Assembly: GCF_012911895.1 (NCBI RefSeq)
Contig: NZ_JAAXCV010000030.1
Coordinates: forward strand, 310,001-374,000
Direction: 5' to 3'
Length of the DNA stretch: 64,000 bases
Origin: Bacillus sp. RO3
GTDB taxonomy: Bacteria > Bacillota > Bacilli > Bacillales > Bacillaceae_B
Both the position numbers and the translations under genes were made by a program. The notes under the pieces were generated by a model. It was not told the origin of the DNA. It saw nothing but the letters and a program-made list of their open reading frames with translations, and did not search any database. Of the stretch, positions 61,411-64,000 are shown one piece after another. Every line of letters starts with the position of its first letter. Position 1 is the stretch's first letter.

Positions 61411-61459
61411 TAAAAAGGACTGATACAAAAGAGCAGTGTATTACCTGCATGTATCAGTC
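61411..61459 (-). terminator. Terminator of rnpB
   Basis: GACTGATACA pairs with TGTATCAGTC across a 22-base loop, followed by CTTTTTATTTTAT on the minus strand. Confidence 0.8.
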
Positions 61460-61489
61460 ACTTGCATTATTTAATCCATTTTGCTCTTT

Positions 61490-61903
61490 ATCCCGTAATA
61501 GTGTTCTGTAAGCCATGTTTTGTTCCGTCGTACTGCAAGCGACTCTTCGTCTCGTACTCGGGTGGTAATCATCTATCTACAAAGGATATTCCTTTGTCCC
61601 TCTCTTCGTTCAATTCCTCCGAGAGGATTCCCCTACCTAATTTTGGGTTTCTCGCTCGTGGGGTTTACCTCGTTCCACTCCTGCCATTTCTAACAGGACT
61701 TCGTCACTGTGGCACTTTCAAGGTAGTCACACCATATCCCGAAGGACTTAGGTGTTTTCCCTGCCGTCAACTCAAGATGAGCTGCCCTAGCTTATGAATT
61801 GGCTAGGCACGAACACTACGTGCATCTCAGCACCGTGCGAGCATGGACTTTCCTCTACAACATTACGTTGCAGCGATTACCCAAACACCATTAAGGATCA
61901 GCA
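61490..61903 (-). ncRNA. rnpB: RNase P RNA (Bacillus type B)
   Basis: The minus strand shows the invariant cores of RNase P RNA: GGGTAATCGCTGCAACG near the 5' end, GAGGAAAGTCCATGCTCGC, then GAGATGCACGTAGTGTTCG, AGAAATGGCAGGAGTGGAAC, and near the 3' end GATGATTACCACCCGAGTAC and CATGGCTTACAGAACAC. About 414 bases, close to the ~400 of B. subtilis; ends are estimated to within ~10 bases. It processes tRNA 5' ends with RnpA. It sits between ypsC and gpsB as in B. subtilis. Confidence 0.97.
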
Positions 61904-61948
61904 ATATCTAATTATACTGTAGGTTTTAGAAAAATTCAACTGGGAAAA

Positions 61949-62260
61949 TCAGTCATACAATTTATTCCCAAACACATGTTTTTCTAAATTGGACAAACGT
62001 TTAAGAATATCGAAATTCGTTGTACCCGTCTGTTGCGGCGGAGCAGCGGACCGCTGTTTGCTTGCTCCCTCTACCTGTTTCTTCAATCGCAAATTCTCTT
62101 GTTGCAGATCTTCTATTTCCTGATGAAAGGTTTCATAATCTTTAATAATTAAATCTAAAAATTTATCAACATCTTCCGGCTTGTATCCACGCATTCCACT
62201 TTTGAATTCTTTTTCGAGAATATCCTTAGCCGTCAATTTCACTTTATCTGAGATCATCAT
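61949..62260 (-). CDS. gpsB: Cell division regulator GpsB
   Basis: 103 residues, DivIVA-like. The N-terminal lipid-binding domain ([21 protein letters not shown], ~14-34) is followed by a coiled coil, a Pro/Gln-rich linker and the C-terminal trimerising helix [16 protein letters not shown]. Coordinates PBP1 between septum and lateral wall. ATG 62260 or the next codon; AGAGGTG lies 3-6 bases before. Confidence 0.95.
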   Translation of the reverse strand: MMISDKVKLTAKDILEKEFKSGMRGYKPEDVDKFLDLIIKDYETFHQEIEDLQQENLRLKKQVEGASKQRSAAPPQQTGTTNFDILKRLSNLEKHVFGNKLYD

Positions 62261-62376
62261 ATTCACCTCTATATTTATCACTATCATTTTTTCAAATAAC
62301 CATGATTTTGTCAATTATATTTATTATTCGGGGTACTTATCCCTTCCCGATCGGTCCATGGGTGATGAATGATGAG

Positions 62377-62934
62377 CTACTCATTTTTCCACTGCTCTTC
62401 TTCGACAACCCACTGCAAATCATGGAAGTTTATCGCCCTTACCTCAAAAGCTGGATCCGTTTCTTTCTTCTTCTTCACTTCTTGATAGAAGTACTTAGGA
62501 GAGCCATCTTTTTCTTCATCATAAAGTATCACTACTGTTTGGCATTTTTGAAGGAATAATTGATTTTTGTTTCGAAACTGTTGCGGACCTTTATACGGCT
62601 CTTTCGAAATCGACTCGACAAAGTCTGCTTGAGATAGAATGAATTCATAGTATTCTTTATTTTCATCATTCCAGTTTTCCTCTTGATTGAGAAAAGGGGT
62701 CAATACTGCGAGTTTAAGATCCGGATACTCTTCCTGGAGTTCAAACACCACTTCCGCCCCCCAGAGTTCAACCCCAAGCTGTCCGCTTATAAGCACCCAC
62801 TCAAGGCCCTCGTCCAATAATGTGTACAATTCTTTCTTTAGGGCTTCTTTTATGTAGTAAATGGATTTGTCATCCGGCTTAAAAATTCCCAATTCAAAGG
62901 ATTTATATCCTGTAATGCATGCAACCTTACTCAT
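62377..62934 (-). CDS. ypsA: SLOG-domain protein YpsA (DUF1273)
   Basis: 185 residues, Rossmann-like SLOG fold. [12 protein letters not shown] and [21 protein letters not shown] carry the Gly and Glu residues of the nucleotide-binding pocket. YpsA in B. subtilis influences cell division and is adjacent to gpsB, as here. 116 bases separate it from gpsB. Confidence 0.95.
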   Translation of the reverse strand: MSKVACITGYKSFELGIFKPDDKSIYYIKEALKKELYTLLDEGLEWVLISGQLGVELWGAEVVFELQEEYPDLKLAVLTPFLNQEENWNDENKEYYEFILSQADFVESISKEPYKGPQQFRNKNQLFLQKCQTVVILYDEEKDGSPKYFYQEVKKKKETDPAFEVRAINFHDLQWVVEEEQWKNE

Positions 62935-63070
62935 TTGTAAAACTCCTTCAGTCCTCTTTCATGGGATTACAAGCTTCTTCGATCCTTAGTGTGCCCCAAT
63001 TCTATACAGTCTATTGTAACATATTTTATGAATGATGAAGTCAGTGAAGCATTGAACTGATTCCATCATA

Positions 63071-63159
63071 AAAAAGGATGTCTCTAAATAGGTAAGTATC
63101 TGTTGGAGGTTGATACATCGTACCAACCTCCACTGGAAACTAATCTTTAGAGGCATCCC
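63071..63159 (-). terminator. Terminator of cotD
   Basis: Two nested pairings: outer GGATGCCTCTAAA/TTTAGAGACATCC (one mismatch) and inner GGAGGTTG/CAACCTCC, followed by six Ts on the minus strand. Confidence 0.8.
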
Positions 63160-63186
63160 TTAGAAGTAATCATTCAGCTTTCAGAC

Positions 63187-63504
63187 TTATCTCCCCATGC
63201 CGTAAGGTCCGTATGGCGGACGAGGTCCACCTGGCCCAAACCCTGGTCCAAACCCTGGACCGCCTGGACCTGGAGGTCCACCTGGTCCACCACCACAATT
63301 GAATTGTTGATTTGAAACACTATCCACTTGTGATTGTGTTTGCGGGAAATAATGTTTATGTTGATACATGACATTATTCACATTTGTAGTGTGGGTAGGG
63401 TGAATGTGTGGCACCTCATAGACGGTACATGTATGTTTCACACAGCATTTAGTCGGGTGCACGACTGCAGGAAGTACTTGATTAGGTCTTGGTCCTTTAT
63501 ACAT
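63187..63504 (-). CDS. cotD: Inner spore coat protein CotD
   Basis: 105 residues. The N-terminal ~70 carry the CotD pattern (HPTKCCVKHTCTVYEVPHIHP, VMYQHKHYFP, SQVDSV), rich in His and Cys. The C-terminal ~35 are a Gly-Pro repeat (GPGGPP, FGPGFGPGG) ending PYGMGR, longer and more collagen-like than I remember for B. subtilis. GAAAGGAGAG precedes the ATG. Made late in the mother cell, and a SigK promoter lies upstream. Confidence 0.9.
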   Translation of the reverse strand: MYKGPRPNQVLPAVVHPTKCCVKHTCTVYEVPHIHPTHTTNVNNVMYQHKHYFPQTQSQVDSVSNQQFNCGGGPGGPPGPGGPGFGPGFGPGGPRPPYGPYGMGR

Positions 63505-63542
63505 AGAAACGCTCTCCTTTCATCTCTTAGTTGGTACACTAA

Positions 63543-63570
63543 TAGCCTATGAAAGGGAGAGGGTACATGT
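63543..63570 (-). promoter_or_regulatory. SigK promoter of cotD
   Basis: On the minus strand AC (63570-63569), 17 bases, CATAGGCTA (63551-63543) matches the SigK consensus AC-N16/17-CATAnnnTA exactly. The predicted start is ~30 bases before the cotD ATG. Confidence 0.75.
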
Positions 63571-63611
63571 ACTAATGAAAATACCTATTTTCAGGAAAAC
63601 AATTTGTCATC

Positions 63612-63707
63612 TCACATAAAACTATATAAAGTTTCCGGATAATTGCTAAATACAAAAGCCGTTAAACCAATGACGACAAAGAACAAAATTAAGATCGCAC
63701 GGTTCAT
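63612..63707 (-). CDS. 31-residue hydrophobic peptide
   Basis: MNRAILILFFVVIGLTAFVF, then SNYPETLYSFM; one membrane helix. In-frame ATGs at 63716 and 63713 would add three residues. The ribosome site is weak (GATGGG), so it may be spurious, but the frame is a clean helix with a basic residue at its start. It lies between cotD and the YprB-like gene. Confidence 0.4.
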   Translation of the reverse strand: MNRAILILFFVVIGLTAFVFSNYPETLYSFM

Positions 63708-63836
63708 TTTCATCATCCCATCTAAATAATAAAAATTTTCAACACAATTAATTATTTTACAGCTACTTTTGAAAATTCTCAATATGAAAATAAGGAGATT
63801 GAATCACTTTTTTTGTAAATATTATATATCCTCTAT

Positions 63837-64000
63837 TCACTCGGATGAATGATCTGTATGACGGTTCAATTTTCTGGACAGACGTTTCATTCGGTGATGG
63901 AGACTTTCTAATAAAACAGTATTTTTTTCACTGAGACTGTCATTTCTATCGATCAGTAATACTTCAAGTTCCTCACACCTTTTCAGGGCAAGATGGTGGT
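63837..64000 (-). CDS. C-terminal end of a YprB-like protein (5' part outside)
   Basis: The last ~54 codons of a frame entering from the right edge: LALKRCEELEVLLIDRND, later ESLHHRMKRLSRKLN, ending HTDHSSE. The helical, charged character and the position before cotD fit YprB, whose C-terminus has TPR-like helices. The assignment is by synteny; the catalytic part is out of view. Confidence 0.5.
   Translation of the reverse strand, partial: HHLALKRCEELEVLLIDRNDSLSEKNTVLLESLHHRMKRLSRKLNRHTDHSSE

Noticed and set aside
63200-63300. Short repeated units that could suggest a repeat array
   Set aside because: They are the Gly-Pro codons of the cotD tail, in frame and without spacer/repeat structure, so not CRISPR.

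Overview
This is a contiguous piece of a low-GC Firmicute chromosome, from a spore-forming Bacillus sensu lato species. The evidence is gene order: it follows the Bacillus subtilis arrangement (yokU-kamA-yodPQRST, then the msrAB/ypm/ypk/dfrA-thyB/ypj/ypi/yph/ypg block, then mntR-mntABCD, ype/ypd, ypcP, ypbR (dynA), bpsBA, and ypwA-ypvA-ypsC-rnpB-gpsB-ypsA-cotD-yprB) with species-specific losses and insertions. Spore genes (kamA operon, YjcZ-like, SspL, CotD), AGGAGG-type ribosome binding sites, frequent TTG/GTG starts and strong intrinsic terminators fit. A genus such as Rossellomorea is possible, but that is only a guess. I see no prophage, IS element, CRISPR array or tRNA. The only clear structural RNA gene is RNase P RNA.

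Layout. 1-6.7 kb: beta-lysine operon (aminotransferase, two CoA-transferase subunits, M20 deacylase, acetyltransferase, lysine 2,3-aminomutase, then the start of yokU). 7-13.8 kb: chemoreceptor, YjcZ-like peptide, DUF502 protein, EIIA-Glc, MsrA/MsrB, a second-type RsgA GTPase and a DUF4397 protein. 13.9-30 kb: ypmS-ypmR, nucleoside hydrolase, PCYCGC lipoprotein, DegV, YpmP, SRAP protein, hemolysin III, PlsC, DHFR-ThyA, a lethal-factor-like metalloprotease, YpjP, a 25-residue hydrophobic peptide, YpiP, bacilliredoxin, YpgR, ABC-F, YpgQ and a second DegV. 30-34.4 kb: unknown protein, Fhs, a decayed glycosyltransferase, a methyltransferase, DUF3892. 34.4-39 kb: manganese module (mntR plus mntABCD with a tandem MntR operator). 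39-45.9 kb: cold-shock protein, YpeQ, YpeP, YpdP, YpdQ, EamA transporter, DUF6123-like, YuiD-like, SspL, YpcP, sulfurtransferase and a Cys-rich partner. 45.9-53.3 kb: two-headed dynamin DynA, a small membrane protein behind a Fur-type promoter, alkylpyrone genes bpsB-bpsA, CheX, an SDR, and a small zinc-ribbon protein. 53.4-55.8 kb: three-gene ba3-type cytochrome oxidase operon behind an Fnr-type box, followed by dispersed repeats. 56-64 kb: YpwA, YpvA, a small ORF, YpsC, rnpB, GpsB, YpsA, CotD, a 31-residue membrane peptide, and the 3' end of a YprB-like gene.

The most informative signals are regulatory or small. They are: a triple 20-bp MntR repeat threaded through the mntA promoter; paired Fur boxes on a promoter for a 54-residue membrane protein; an Fnr half-site palindrome predicted at -41.5 of the ba3 oxidase promoter; and several short genes that ordinary ORF cut-offs miss. 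I found no wholly new multi-gene system. The best candidates for undescribed biology are the small proteins, the lethal-factor-like protease inserted at the ypjQ position, and structured intergenic elements at 12.9 kb and 55.8 kb.

All family assignments are from motif and gene-order recognition by eye. No database search was run.
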